Origin: Prunus persica
Taxonomy: Eukaryota > Streptophyta > Magnoliopsida > Rosales > Rosaceae
Direction: 5' to 3'
Length of the DNA stretch: 64,000 bases
Assembly (NCBI RefSeq): GCF_000346465.2
Contig: NC_034015.1
Coordinates: 19,778,462-19,842,461 of the forward strand
The notes below the pieces were generated by a model, which had not been told where the DNA came from, did not search any database, and saw nothing but the letters and a program-made list of their open reading frames with translations. How positions within the stretch are numbered: position 1 is the stretch's first letter; each line of letters begins with the position of its first letter. The position numbers were made by a program, and so were the translations under genes. Shown here in pieces: positions 10,161 to 21,356 of the stretch.

Positions 10161-13100
10161 TCATGGTAAGTTAGTGTTAGCAAGTCCCATAGACTCTGCA
10201 ACTTCTCTTGCGGAAAAATTGTCCGCTTGTGCCTGCATATAAAGTACACATTTAGAAGAGCTAGCTATGTATACTTCATCAAAGTAAGAGGTTATAAACA
10301 CGTTCGTTACTAATATGATATGTAATTGGAATCATAGCTTCTTATACAAATTGTGATGAAGTAGTATGCATACCTGAAGGCGATGCAGCAAATACATCAA
10401 GAAGAGATGTACAAATACCTGCACATGAATTATTCTGGTTATTTTGTGATTTGATTCACTCCACATAGTATGTCTGCATAGTTAAGACTCTTTAAACGCA
10501 TGTTTAACTGTTTTACCAGGTAGAATAGCAAGATAAGTCGAGCTGTTGGATAACGCCAGAGAAATCTTGTGGCCCTGACAGCTCCTGAATCTAATAGTTT
10601 TGCTGCCTTCTGCAACTGCATGAGACAAGGTGAAACTTAAAGAGTATGAAAAGGAGATCAAGAATAATGATAGATAAGAAAATATGTACCTGTACGCTTG
10701 CCCCAACCATATGACGGTGATGCAAGGGAAGAGGCCTGCAGATTTTTTTCTTTTATTAAGCTTCCAAAAACTAAAATAACTATGAAGCCATAACATACAT
10801 TTATAAACTAACATGTATGCAAGTGCATTGAAGTAAAGATGTAGAGGATAGATGATGGCAAAGTATAAAGAAAGAAAACGCATTACTTAGCGAGTCAACA
10901 TACTCAAGTGCCTTCATTTCAGCATCTTCTTCCCAGGATGCTGATGCTCGACGGGGAACTCTACTCCTTTCTGCCTCTACCTGTTCAATATAAAGTGAAT
11001 TCAAATACAGAAGGGAAAAAAATGAGATTTTTAAAAATAAAAACAAAACTGGACTCTAGAATCTATATAAAGCCTATCAACCAAGCAGCATAAAACACCT
11101 AGGGACAGACCTGAGCTTCCTGGAGACGCTTCAATTCCTTCTCCAAGTGAAACTCAGCTGCAGCTTTTTCACTAGCCATGGTTTCTAATTGTGTTTGCTT
11201 GTAGTACTGAATAATAGATGGAATAAGACATCTCTTCATATAGTACCGATATGTAACTGACCATGTAAATAAGTTTTTTTTTTTAGTGAGATTACCAATA
11301 GATCAGTTAGTTCACGGTAGCGCTTCTCTAGCTCCATGTGTTCCTACAAAATGGCAAATATAACCAGTAAATAACATAGTGCTTACGGATAATTCATACC
11401 TAGTAGAACTCATTATATATTTTTGAGAGAGAGAGAGCAGATATCACCTGACGCGAGTAATGCTCTGCATCCCTCTTCATGGCAGCCATTTCAACTCTCA
11501 TTTTTTGCATTTCGGCCTGAAATCAAGCATATCAATAAGTGTTATAAAAACAAGTTGTCGAACGAGGCAAATAAATTCAAAACACAAAGATCAAAAAATT
11601 GATCATAACAAAACTGTTAGGCAAAAAACAAAGGACACTTACCTCCAAAGAAGAAAGTTTTCCCTCTGCATCCCTCTGACCTTGGCGTGCACGTTCCACT
11701 TCTTCCTGCCATGCCTGCATCTTAGCATCCATTACTGTGAGTGAGTACAATAATACAGTGGTATTTAATCATCCTCAACTGATTGTGCCCATACTAAAGC
11801 ACTCTATAATATATCAGAATGAATAATGCACATAAACAATTACAAGTTGTCCTTCTATGCTATTTAGATTGCAGGCAAACAAAACAATTAAAATTACTGG
11901 AGTTAGAAGCTTGGCAATGTTCTAAATATCAGACTAAAGATACAACAAAGAATATCACGCCTATAAAAATCCTGGCATGAGAAAGAGAGTTCATACACCG
12001 GCCAAAGGAAAATTTGGATTCGTACTTCTAACACATGACATATGTGACAATGAGACAGTACTTATTACCAAGTGGGAAAATTCTCACTTGAAGTTCAAAG
12101 TATAAATAAAATGTAGTAATTTGCTGGGATCAAGAAAAATAAATTCTCCAACTGAACTATTGAATCGAAAATATGAAAAGGAGTTCAGATGTAAAATCAA
12201 CAGAAGGAATACCTGAATCACTTGATTTGCCTCTTCTGGTGACTTCTTTTGCCCGCGCCGAGCACGAGCTTCCATATCTTGTAGCTCTTGGTTTAAATTG
12301 GCACATTCAACCTGATGGCATATAGTACTATTATCCAAGAAGCTCCACCAATGAACAGAAACATCAATACAAAATAATTTAGAATGTTTGTTCTACCTCA
12401 AGCAATGCCATCTTCTGCTCAAGCTCCGATGCCTTTGCTGTCCTCTCATCTGCTGTTCTCTGAATAGGGAAGCATTTACAACAATCAGTAAATTATGGTC
12501 AAACTCACAGATTTATATTGCTCTTGGAAAAAAAAACAGAAACACAAGAAAATGCAACATCTTCCTAGACAGAACAATGAATTGTAGGCCGAACTCTTAA
12601 CTTCATAGATACTTACACAAAGTATAATTCCCTTGATAAAAATCTCAATGAAGAACAAAAATTTGTAAAGAATCAAAAGGTAACACATTCATTAGATATA
12701 AAAACCTTACATGCAATTGCATTGCAATAGGGTTCATTTAAAAGCAAACTAAGACGGGTAGTAAACATACATGTCTACAGAGACATGGAGAATAAAAAAT
12801 AATAATCTCATTAAAAAACAATGGGGTAAAAGTATTCTCATTAATACAAAGAGTCACAAACTTGAAAAGGGCTTACTTTACCTGGATCCTAGCAAGGGCT
12901 GTGGATGCCTCAAGGGCTCTGTGTTCCAATTCTACTTCCCTTTCCATTGCAGCCTGTTTTACAAGAAAGTGATCATCACAGTGCAAGAAAACAACCAGGG
13001 AGACAGAAAATTATTATTAATAGTTTGTTGTAGATACAAACCATTTTGGTAGCATTATGTGCAGCACGCTCTTCTTCTGCTCTCCGTTCTACAGTAGACA

Positions 13101-16100
13101 ACTCCTCTCGTAAAGCCTGAAGAATATTTTCTCACTAATTTCAGAATCTAATAATAAAAGCAGTATATGCAAGTATATGCTACAGGTCCAAATACAAACA
13201 AGGAAGCATCATACAATCTCACCTGCATCATCCTTGTCTCGGATAGTTCCCTATTTCTCATGATAGACTCCACGTTCGCCTGATATATAAAATTAATTAA
13301 TTAATTCAAAATAAACTCTAACTATTACCAAAGCCTCAACCAGTCGAAAATATAAGTCAAGAGAATCCAAAGTTGCACCAGTTTCTATAAAGGGTAGGCC
13401 AAATAAGTAGAAGAATAGAATACTGAAAAAGTTGAACATGGTAAGCAAATGAGCCCTTAGTATTACTAAAGCCTCTTCTCACTGTGTACCACTGACAGTG
13501 GCAGAGAGAGAGAGGATACGAGGAAAGGAATATTATACATCCATAATTAAATGTGGTGGGTGTAATGAAACCTGCAGCGAAGCCAGATTCCCTTCAGACA
13601 AAGCAGCCTGTTTCTTCAGTGCATCCATGGAACTGACAAGTGCCTCAATTTCTGAATTTTTTGCAGCCAAGGCCTCAACCATATTTGACTCTATTCTTGT
13701 CACATCACTTTTGGATGCTGACAAATCTTTCTGGAGCTGTTTTATGCGAGCTTCATATGACTTATTCAGCTCTCTCTATCAAAATAGCAGTCAACAAGTA
13801 AGACCAAAGCAATAAATATATCATATGCCTCTACAGTTAGTTATTCACTTAATCCTTGAAATATAGCAGGAATTTGTCTCACTTCTGACACAAGAAGTTC
13901 CTCTAGCTGTGCATTTTCAGATTTGTATTCTTGAAGTCGGGACGAAAGTCCAGCACAAACCTATCAATGATAACCAACGGATTAACAAAGCATTGAAACC
14001 GAAAATTTCTAACCAGTACAAAACTTCTAAAGGAGGAAAAAGCTTGTTAGAGTATGTGTGAAACAGGTTCATCTGATTTAAGGTGACCTTTTCTGAGAGA
14101 CTAACTGAAAGAAAAGTGGCATTCCTACTTCAAATTATGACTGTAATATCAAACAAACAATGAAGAAAAACAGAAATTAATAGGGCTTACCCTTGCTAAC
14201 CTTGCCTCTTTAGACTGACCAGTGGAAACAGCAGTTTTAAGCAATCCTTGGGCCTGCACACCAACTAAAAAAACTACTCAATAATAGCCTAAATGGCAAG
14301 TAACAAGATTCACAGCCAAAATAAATGAAGTATGCGAGATATTCACCTCATAGTAAATAACTTACCTCCTCAATTTGATCCTGTTCCTGTACTTTCACAG
14401 GAGTGCTACCAGCTTTATGCTCAAGTTGCTTACTTTGATCCAGTTCCTGTACTTTCGCGGGAGTACTACCAGCTTTATGCTCAACTTGCTTACTTTGATC
14501 CTGTTCCTGTACTTTCACAGGAGTGCTACCAGCTTTATGCTCAACTTGCTTACTTTGCTCAATTACTGGTTCCTCATTAACATCAGCAACTTTAGATTGA
14601 GTTTCTCTGTTACTGATGGCAGTGGTAGTTGTAGACTCTGTTCTATTTTGGTCAGTTTCTGGATGTACATCTGCGTCTCTAGATTTGTTTTCTTGGCCAG
14701 CATCAACTGATTCAACTTGATGGTTTTCATCCACAACCTCAACTTCTTTGGCAGATAATGGAAAAGGATGTTCTTCATGACCATCTGAGGGAATCTCATT
14801 GACAAGCTCACCATTTGAAGTTGAAGTAACAGCTTCCTTATCAGTACTAGTTGTTGACGCTTCTGCTTCATGAGCATTACTCTGACCAACTTCAATTGCT
14901 GTTGTCTCTGTTAAAGGAATGCTTACTGTGGAATCTTTCTCAAGATTCTGTTGCTTCTCATTGATGGGTTGACTTGAAGGATTTACCGATGGTGTCCCAT
15001 CATTGTCATTTAAATGAGCATCACTGTCTATTTCAGGAGTCGCATCTACTTGTGATGTCAATATACTTGTCTGTTCGCGTGCAGAATCACTTGTATTAGG
15101 AGATTCATTCATGGACTGTCTCTTTTGAGCCTGCAAACAACCAATATGTGAGACAAAGAAGTTGATAAATTTCTATGTATGTGCGTTTGTGAAACAGTAC
15201 TCCGTATTTTCATAGGTAATCTGGCAATACCTTGGTCTTTGACTTTTTCCTCTTGGCTTGAGATCCTTGCCCATTGGAAGCTTCACAAGAGAAAGACAAA
15301 AATAAAAATTAGAAACAGACATGGTGCGTCTTAACAGTACATTTTAGGAAAGAAGAAAAGAAAAAGAGAAGGGACCAACTAGATAAGTGGGTAAAGTCAC
15401 TTGGTGTCATCCCAACTCAAAAGGACTTAGGCTAGGGATGGGGCAGTTTATGGAATGGAAAACTAATACGTAACCCATTTGTGCAATGGAACTCCAAACC
15501 AAAACAAAACAAAATGTATATAAAAGATTCCAAGACAATTCAAAGATAATACCTGGTGACTGGGTAGCCAATTGATCGTCTAACTCACTGACAACCAGCT
15601 TTGCCCTCCGATCGACAACTTCAAACAGATCTGAGGCCAGAGAAAAGGTGATAAAATTTTACACATCAAGGGCAGAAGAAAAGACACATTATTATAAGGA
15701 TTTTGATGTGGGGCTTGTACAAGGATGATATAGAGAATAAATGATCGTATTGTTCATATGGATGGTGCAGGCGCTCTTTTCTTTTTTGATGAAAACTCAA
15801 GAAACTAGTCTTGAACTGAACCAGGGACCTAGACTGAGCTGACCAAATTTCTCTAGCTCACTTTCATGTCATTTCACACAATTCATGAACTGTGGCAACT
15901 CCCAGTTTTTGGGTTTATCAGACATGCAAATGTGTCCAAACTGAATTCGATATTCAACAATTAACTCCAAAATGCTATTCAAGAAACAAATACCCAATGC
16001 CAACGGCATCGCAATTATCAGACATGCAAATCTAAACCTAACCCCATTATTGCTACTTTATGCTTAACAACCCCAAACATCGTCCCGCATTATATCATCC

Positions 16101-16254
16101 ACTAAACACCTCGAATAATTTCAATCAGCATAAGATCAAACCCTAAACATATTCCAAATCTAAATGAAAACCAAATTAAATATTAAAAAAACCAGCAAAT
16201 TAAGAGAAAGAACAGAAGATCCAAACCTTCAGCAGCTTTGAGCCAGGAAGACAT
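10161..16254 (-). CDS. GC1: Golgin-84 / golgin candidate 1-type Golgi tether
   Basis: Coiled-coil protein anchored in the Golgi membrane by a C-terminal segment, thought to tether vesicles. The ATG at 16254 opens a short exon (MSSWLKAAE, to 16227), followed by an exon at about 15630-15553 (EVVDRRAKLVVSELDDQLA). A large low-complexity exon runs from about 15131 to 14366. Then come about fifteen short exons encoding continuous coiled coil (for example RELNKSYEARIKQLQKDLSA, 13776-13572). The end is well defined: PLPLHHRHMVGASVQ (about 10732-10690); ATRFLWRYPTARLILLFYL (10615-10517); VFVHLFLMYLLHRLQ (exactly 15 codons, 10418-10374); and the last exon AQADNFSAREVAESMGLANT... (10232-10161). The hydrophobic run across the two exons before the last is the membrane anchor, as in golgin-84. 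GC1 is preferred over GC2 because of the synteny with RDR and HOBBIT. All exons look intact. Confidence 0.9.
14377..14556. repeat. Three 60-bp tandem repeats inside the golgin coding exon
   Basis: Three exact-length 60-bp units (14377, 14437, 14497) encode three 20-residue repeats of the type SKQVEHKAGSTPVKVQEQDQ, with one or two substitutions each. The unit is a multiple of three, so the frame is kept. It lies in the variable region before the coiled coil. Confidence 0.95.
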
Positions 16255-16496
16255 TGGAACAAACCGAATTCGGATCTAGCAACAACCGTGGCTTAGAGAC
16301 CGACTAATGGAGCTTCCATGTAAAAAATGGGAAGAGATTATCAAACTTCGTGAAATGCGTCCCCTCAACTCGCAAGGTGTGAAGAAGGCAGTCGTGACTC
16401 GTGACGCAGTTAGTTGAGAAGGTTTTGCGCTAACGAGTAAAACCGAAGAAAGAACAGAAACAGAGAGACGAAGTTGTTCAGGTCAGATCACGACCA

Positions 16497-16575
16497 CCGT
16501 ATCCGTATTTGGGCTAATGTGTAGGGACTTGGTGGGTTGATAAATGGGCTTGGCCCAAGTTAAGAGCCCATCCAA
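16497..16575. promoter_or_regulatory. Cluster of TGGGC site II-like motifs upstream of the golgin gene
   Basis: Several TGGGCY/RGCCCA motifs occur within about 80 bp, roughly 250-320 bp upstream of the golgin ATG: TTGGGCTAA, ATGGGCTTGGCCCAA and GAGCCCATCC. Such site II elements bind TCP factors in plants and are common in promoters of growth-linked housekeeping genes. The function here is inferred from sequence only. Confidence 0.4.
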
Positions 16576-16777
16576 CAAAAGCAATACGGGGCTTCAAATC
16601 TTGTAAACCTCGAAACTCAGGCCCAAATTTAATCGGCCTCTCCATTACTTCTTTAGCTAGGCACTCGTCATTTTTCAATCGGTTTTTAGTGTGTTATCAT
16701 TTTTTTAATTTAAAGATTGGGCTTGAAGGGTCTTTTTCTAATTTGTAAAGTTATCATGGGATTAAATGAGTCACCTA

Positions 16778-16925
16778 CAGTAAGGGCCTTATTTAGGTGA
16801 AGTCATATTTCTTAACCGTTGAATGAAATTAACCAATTTGATCCAATTACTAACTAATTAATTTCATCCAACGAGTAAGAGATATGGCCTCATCTAAGGG
16901 CCTTAATAAGACCCCCACTATAGAA
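16778..16925. mobile_element. Foldback MITE of about 150 bp
   Basis: Two long imperfect inverted arms (about 16778-16832 and 16859-16920) surround a short loop. The left arm has AAGGGCCTTATTTAGGTGA and GTTGAATGAAATTA; the right arm has TAATTTCATCCAAC and TCTAAGGGCCTTAATAAG. It has no coding capacity. Flanking CTACAG and CTATAG are similar, but I would not call them a certain target duplication. Confidence 0.65.
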
Positions 16926-19232
16926 TTCTACGGGATTATATGTGACGTTCTCAAAGTATTGTTATCAAAATAAAGAGATTAATAAAATTTCGGGTTTAAT
17001 TGACCATATTTCTAATTTTCTATTAACTGAAAATCAACTTGCGTGGACGCTGGATTTTGATAGGGATATTCAGAAACCACAAAATGTGGCACTCAAACTT
17101 TGTATAATTATTTTGGGCAATGAACTTTATAAGAATCTCAAGATTTTATAACGTACAATTAATTAATGGTTGAATCAAATTTTGGAAATTGAAAGAGAAA
17201 GTGGTTAACAATTAATTTGTGTGTCGATGTCAAGTAATCATGCATGGCGCATGTCTACAAAGACTGGCATTGGCTCTTCAAAAATTCAGAAATTAAACTC
17301 CAAAAATTTTAAAAAAATTATAAATAAATAAAGAAGAAGAAAAGTTAATAACCATGAATATTAATTTAATGATGATCTGTACATATATAGTTGCATTCAT
17401 TTGCAAGATAAGCATGGGAGGAGGGCGAGAGAGAGACTGAGAGAGGAGGCTCTTTAGTGCTTGAGAGAGACTTTTCTTCAATCATGCAACCATACATCAC
17501 AATCTCTCACCTACTCTTTATAATTAGAGTCATTCTCTTCGTTTCTTTTTTACCATTTTTTTTTTCTTTTACTCCTCAAGATCTATAAAGCCGACAATTG
17601 TTAAGTAAGTAGCTGGTTTTAGTTTGTAAACTTTTATATAGTTTGGAGAAACTTTAAGATGCATTTTCATATTATATGTATGCATGTATGTGCATCAATA
17701 TTGGTGTTGGTGAAAATGTATCGTTATTATATATGTCGGTATGTTTTAGTTGCAGTAATAATATTGATATCTTATCGATAATTCTATTTTTAATAAAGAT
17801 AGATCGGACATCATGTACAAAGCCATGCTATATTGCGCAAAACTATTCATAGAATATATATATGGTATTTTTTAGGAGTTTATACAATCAATATTTTATT
17901 TTAATTTAATCTAAATTATATGAAGTGGGATTCGAACTCGAGTGCAGAGTTGAAAGCACATATACTCTAACCAACTTAACTAAGTCCATGTTAATATACA
18001 TATATATATATAAGTTTAGAAAAGGTTACAACATGGTAATTCATATTTTTGAATGAAGTTTTGTGCTCGTGATCTGTTAGACAAGGTTAATTTCAAGAGT
18101 GGTAGTTGTTAATTTGTTCCTTTGTTTCGTCTATTTAATTTATTTTATGTTTTTAGGATGTGTTTGGGGCAATGTAGCATTCTGATATCAAGTAAAAGAC
18201 TTTGGTAATGCGATGTTGGGCACCTCTAAATATTATTTTTTTACTTTTTGAAAAGTCAATATGCAAAAAAGAAAAAGTGAGATGGACCCACCATATTACG
18301 TATTAATAAATATAGTTGAAATGAAAAAGGCAAAGGAGGATAATAATAATAATAATAATAATATGAAGGAAAATAAAAAGTTCAAGACTGAAATTGATCA
18401 GCATAGAATGATTATTCAATATTTTAAGTTTAATGTAATCAATTTGATAAAAAAAACATAATTAAAAAATAAATAGTTCAATATATACAATCAATTGTGT
18501 ATTAGCTTGTCTAGTGAAGTGATTGCCCCTTTGTCTTAATTGTAACCTGCCCCCACAATCTTGTGAAGATCTATTAGATGGAGCACGAGCATGCACTAAT
18601 CAAAACTAAAGACAAAGTTGCTGTCAATTTTGATATTTCTTATCGAATTTAAAACCATGATTTGATTAACCACTATATCTAAGCTAACTCTCTTGCATCT
18701 TTCATTAACCTTTAAACCAAAACAATAATAGGCCGGAGGATTTCAGTCTGACTGGTGTTTATATCCGTCATTTTATATATGTATTTCTACAAATCAGCAT
18801 ATTATATATATAGTCTATTTTTATTGAGAAATTCTTTAAATAAACTACAATAATAAATGGTACAGATCTTTAAAGAAATACCTAAAAATTAGACGGAGAT
18901 ATATATATATAAGTTATAACTATACTCCAAACCAATTATGAGGGTTAGTATACATGTGACCTAAATTTTGTGCTAGCTGGCCATGGCCACCACCATATAT
19001 ATGTAAATTACCTTGCAAATGAAAATTTGTGGCGATCTTTAATGTCCAGTTCATTGCATTGGTAGTGACCCTCTAACAACGTAACCAAACTGGACCAGAA
19101 CCACTAGTATCGCCATCACAAACGAGGACTGGACAGACAAACCCTAAACACTAATAAATCCAAAGCTCCTACTCACCAACCTGGAAAGGCAATACATTAA
19201 AAACTCACACACGAGGTCAAGACAAACATAAC
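16926..19232. other. Gene-free spacer between the golgin and DUF761 genes
   Basis: AT-rich DNA with no supportable gene. It holds a tRNA-derived relic (17922-17990), a short (AAT)n microsatellite (about 18342-18362) and several (TA)n runs. The 66-codon frame at 18261 arises from the A-rich and AAT-repeat sequence. Confidence 0.6.
17922..17990 (-). mobile_element. tRNA-derived relic, possible SINE head
   Basis: Read on the minus strand it has a box-A-like segment (TTAGTTAAGTTGGTTAGAGTA) and, about 35 bases later, a box-B-like GAGTTCGAATCCCACTTC. The spacing and B box are typical of a tRNA or tRNA-derived SINE promoter. The cloverleaf stems are not complete, so it is not called a tRNA gene. 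Confidence 0.45.
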
Positions 19233-19297
19233 GCTCTCTCTTTAGAGCTCCTTTGCCAGGCAATTAGTCGCAGTAGGTACAAAGGGCTCTCTATAGC
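19233..19297. other. Imperfect hairpin, 3' side of the DUF761 gene
   Basis: The arms AGAGCTCCTTTG and CAAAGGGCTCT pair with one bulge, and pairing extends weakly outward (GCTCTCTCTT / CTATAGC). The loop is about 24 nt. It could be a small-RNA precursor or simply chance. I cannot match it to a known miRNA family. Confidence 0.25.
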
Positions 19298-19817
19298 TTT
19301 ATAAAAAGAAGAGAGAGATTCACACAACAACACCCTTTTTCTTTTTCTCCTTTTTATTACCAACAAACACATTAAGACAACAAAAAAAAGGTAAAAACAC
19401 ATCTAGTGGAGAAGAATCAAAATTATTGCTCCAAAGAGCCTCGGTTTCATCTAAACCTACAAGTCTAAAGCAGCTACAACATCCTCACATTAAGCAATCT
19501 AGCTAGTACCCAATTCCCATATCATGATTAGAAAACTAAGAAAGTTAATTAACACTCAACGTGTGTCGTATGTGCCGGTCATATATAAATAATTTGGCAC
19601 AATATGCACTCAGAATCTTGCTATATGGTACAAACGAGATTCATATACATAAGTCGAGCAACGTTACATGCATATATGACCGGCAAATACAAAAATTCCT
19701 TGCGTGTGTGAGGATACTTTTATGTGCAAATCACAAAGCTGATACGGTGGCAAAAGCAAATTAATTAACCATGCATTGCTGAAGTTGAAAATAATAATTT
19801 TTGGTCCACTGATAATC

Positions 19818-20450
19818 TCATCGACCACGCATGGCATGGTATGATGGAGATTCAAGAACAGCCGATCTTTTCTGCAACTTGAGATCTTTATAAAACCTGT
19901 TAATAAACTCCTCAGCTTCCTTGTCCACCTGGCTATCCCCTTCCTCCTTTAACGGAAACGGAGAGTCCGTTATCCTCAGCTGCCTCACCATGGGGCTCTT
20001 CCCAAACCCCGGCAACGTCACTAACGGCGACGCCTCCGCCACCATCTCATTGTTTAGCATCTCCAGCACCTTCTGAACCGCAGTCATTGTGGTAACGTCG
20101 TCGTATTGGTAGGCTCTGGTGGTCTTGGTAAAATAGTGGTGGTGGTGTTTGTTGCGCTTGTTGAAATGAAAAGGGTTGTGAATGGCGGGGCTGTTGCTGC
20201 AGCTGAACTCGTATTCTCGTGGTGTTATGAAGGAAACGGCGTCGTTGGAGCGGCAGCTGAAGCCGGAGGAGTGGTGGAGCATGAGGTTGTGGGCCATGGC
20301 CTTGCCTGCAAGCTTGCCGCGTTTGAGCATTAAATGGAGGTCAACAAGTAGCTTGCTCTTTGATAACCCTTTTCTCACCATGAAGAACACTATGCGTACT
20401 AAGTTCCACAATTTTTTGGCCACCATGGGTGGGCTTGGTTCCACTTCCAT
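19818..20450 (-). CDS. DUF761 family protein (Avr9/Cf-9 rapidly elicited protein 146-like)
   Basis: Single-exon gene of 210 codons starting at an ATG at 20450. The N-terminus (residues about 10-50) is basic and partly hydrophobic, with KKLWNLVRIVFFMVRKGLSK. The middle is His/Ser-rich. The C-terminus carries the DUF761 signature EEFINRFYKDLKLQKR (about residues 180-195). That pattern and length match the plant family annotated as Avr9/Cf-9 rapidly elicited protein 146 or cotton-fibre protein. The biochemical role is unknown; some members respond rapidly to elicitors. The gene stands alone, with a long GA microsatellite just upstream of the ATG. No break is seen. Confidence 0.85.
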   Translation of the reverse strand: MEVEPSPPMVAKKLWNLVRIVFFMVRKGLSKSKLLVDLHLMLKRGKLAGKAMAHNLMLHHSSGFSCRSNDAVSFITPREYEFSCSNSPAIHNPFHFNKRNKHHHHYFTKTTRAYQYDDVTTMTAVQKVLEMLNNEMVAEASPLVTLPGFGKSPMVRQLRITDSPFPLKEEGDSQVDKEAEEFINRFYKDLKLQKRSAVLESPSYHAMRGR

Positions 20451-20490
20451 TTGTATAATTGAATGAGAGAGAGAAAGAGAGAGTTTTTGT

Positions 20491-20495
<5 letters not shown>

Positions 20496-20534
<39 letters not shown>
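20496..20534. repeat. (GA)n microsatellite in the DUF761 5' region
   Basis: About 39 bp of uninterrupted GA repeat, 45 bp upstream of the ATG and so probably in the 5' UTR. GA/CT tracts are common near plant promoters and can bind BPC proteins. The tract is likely to vary in length between individuals. Confidence 0.9.
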
Positions 20535-20538
<4 letters not shown>

Positions 20539-21068
20539 TGGAAATTCAGAAGGGTTTTTTTGGTTGGTTCGAGCTTGTAAGGGTGAGGGAGGGGAGGTAT
20601 TTAAAGGGGTTGGAAATTATTATTTAATAATTAAAGATTAAGATGATAATTATATGGTGGAGGAGATGTGTTTCAATCTCTTTTATGGTGCGTGTTGTTG
20701 CAGTCTCAAGAGAAGAAAATGAAAAAAGGCAAAATAAAGTGGAGAGTGTTTGTTTCACGCGTGTGGATGAGTGAGGACATAGGCATTCCTAAGTGAGAGG
20801 AATTTGGTGACAATTTGCAATAATTTGTGTTTTGATTGATTTTTTTTTTAGTGGTTTATATGATTGTTTGGCTTCGACAGATTACTAGAAGGCCCCTAGG
20901 GTGGAACCAAATTACTTAAGTATGCTCCCACATTCAATGATTAAAGATATTTTGGGAAGGTCCCAAGTGTCAAACATAAGCCTTTTGCAATAAGGTACTC
21001 ATATCTTGGCCTTTTTCGAAATGCGAATCCTCCATCTATTTGTGTTTTTGGTGCTTGTATTATAAATA

Positions 21069-21356
21069 CTAGCCTCTCTGTACGCGCTTTCGCACTTGCG
21101 AGAGGTTTTTTAAAAAAAATAAGTAAATTTATTTTAGAATTAAAAAAGATAATGGGTAGTTGTGTTCCATAAAAATAGGATCCATTATCTCCTTTTTCTT
21201 TTTCTTTTAATTTTTTTAAATATGAAAAAGTGTGAATTTATCATATTATCCTCATTTAATTAATAATTTGAATTCTTAATGTTTGCATTAACCAAGGGCA
21301 TTTTCTGGTATTTCGAATGTTTCACCATTCTCTGCCTTTTACTTTATATATATAGA
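21069..21356 (-). mobile_element. Non-autonomous Helitron, 288 bp
   Basis: Read on the minus strand, the element starts with TCTATATATATAAAGTAAAA and ends with a hairpin (CCTCTC ... GAGAGG, loop about 21 nt) directly followed by CTAG. The flanking host bases are A before and T after, as expected for insertion between A and T with no target duplication. TC start, CTRR end and 3' hairpin are the Helitron hallmarks. It has no coding capacity, so it must have been moved by proteins made elsewhere. Confidence 0.8.

Noticed and set aside
14377..14556. CRISPR-like direct repeats
   Set aside because: The units are directly adjacent without spacers, lie in frame inside a plant coding exon, and encode a peptide repeat.
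17922..17990. tRNA gene
   Set aside because: Box A and B words are present, but acceptor and anticodon stems do not form a full cloverleaf. It is kept only as a tRNA-derived relic.
18261..18461. 66-codon plus-strand open frame
   Set aside because: It is generated by A-rich DNA and an (AAT)n microsatellite (Asn run) and has no protein-like conservation.
19233..19297. MIR399 or MIR159 precursor
   Set aside because: It shares only short words (CAAAGGAG, GAGCTCCTT) with those families and lacks the mature sequence.
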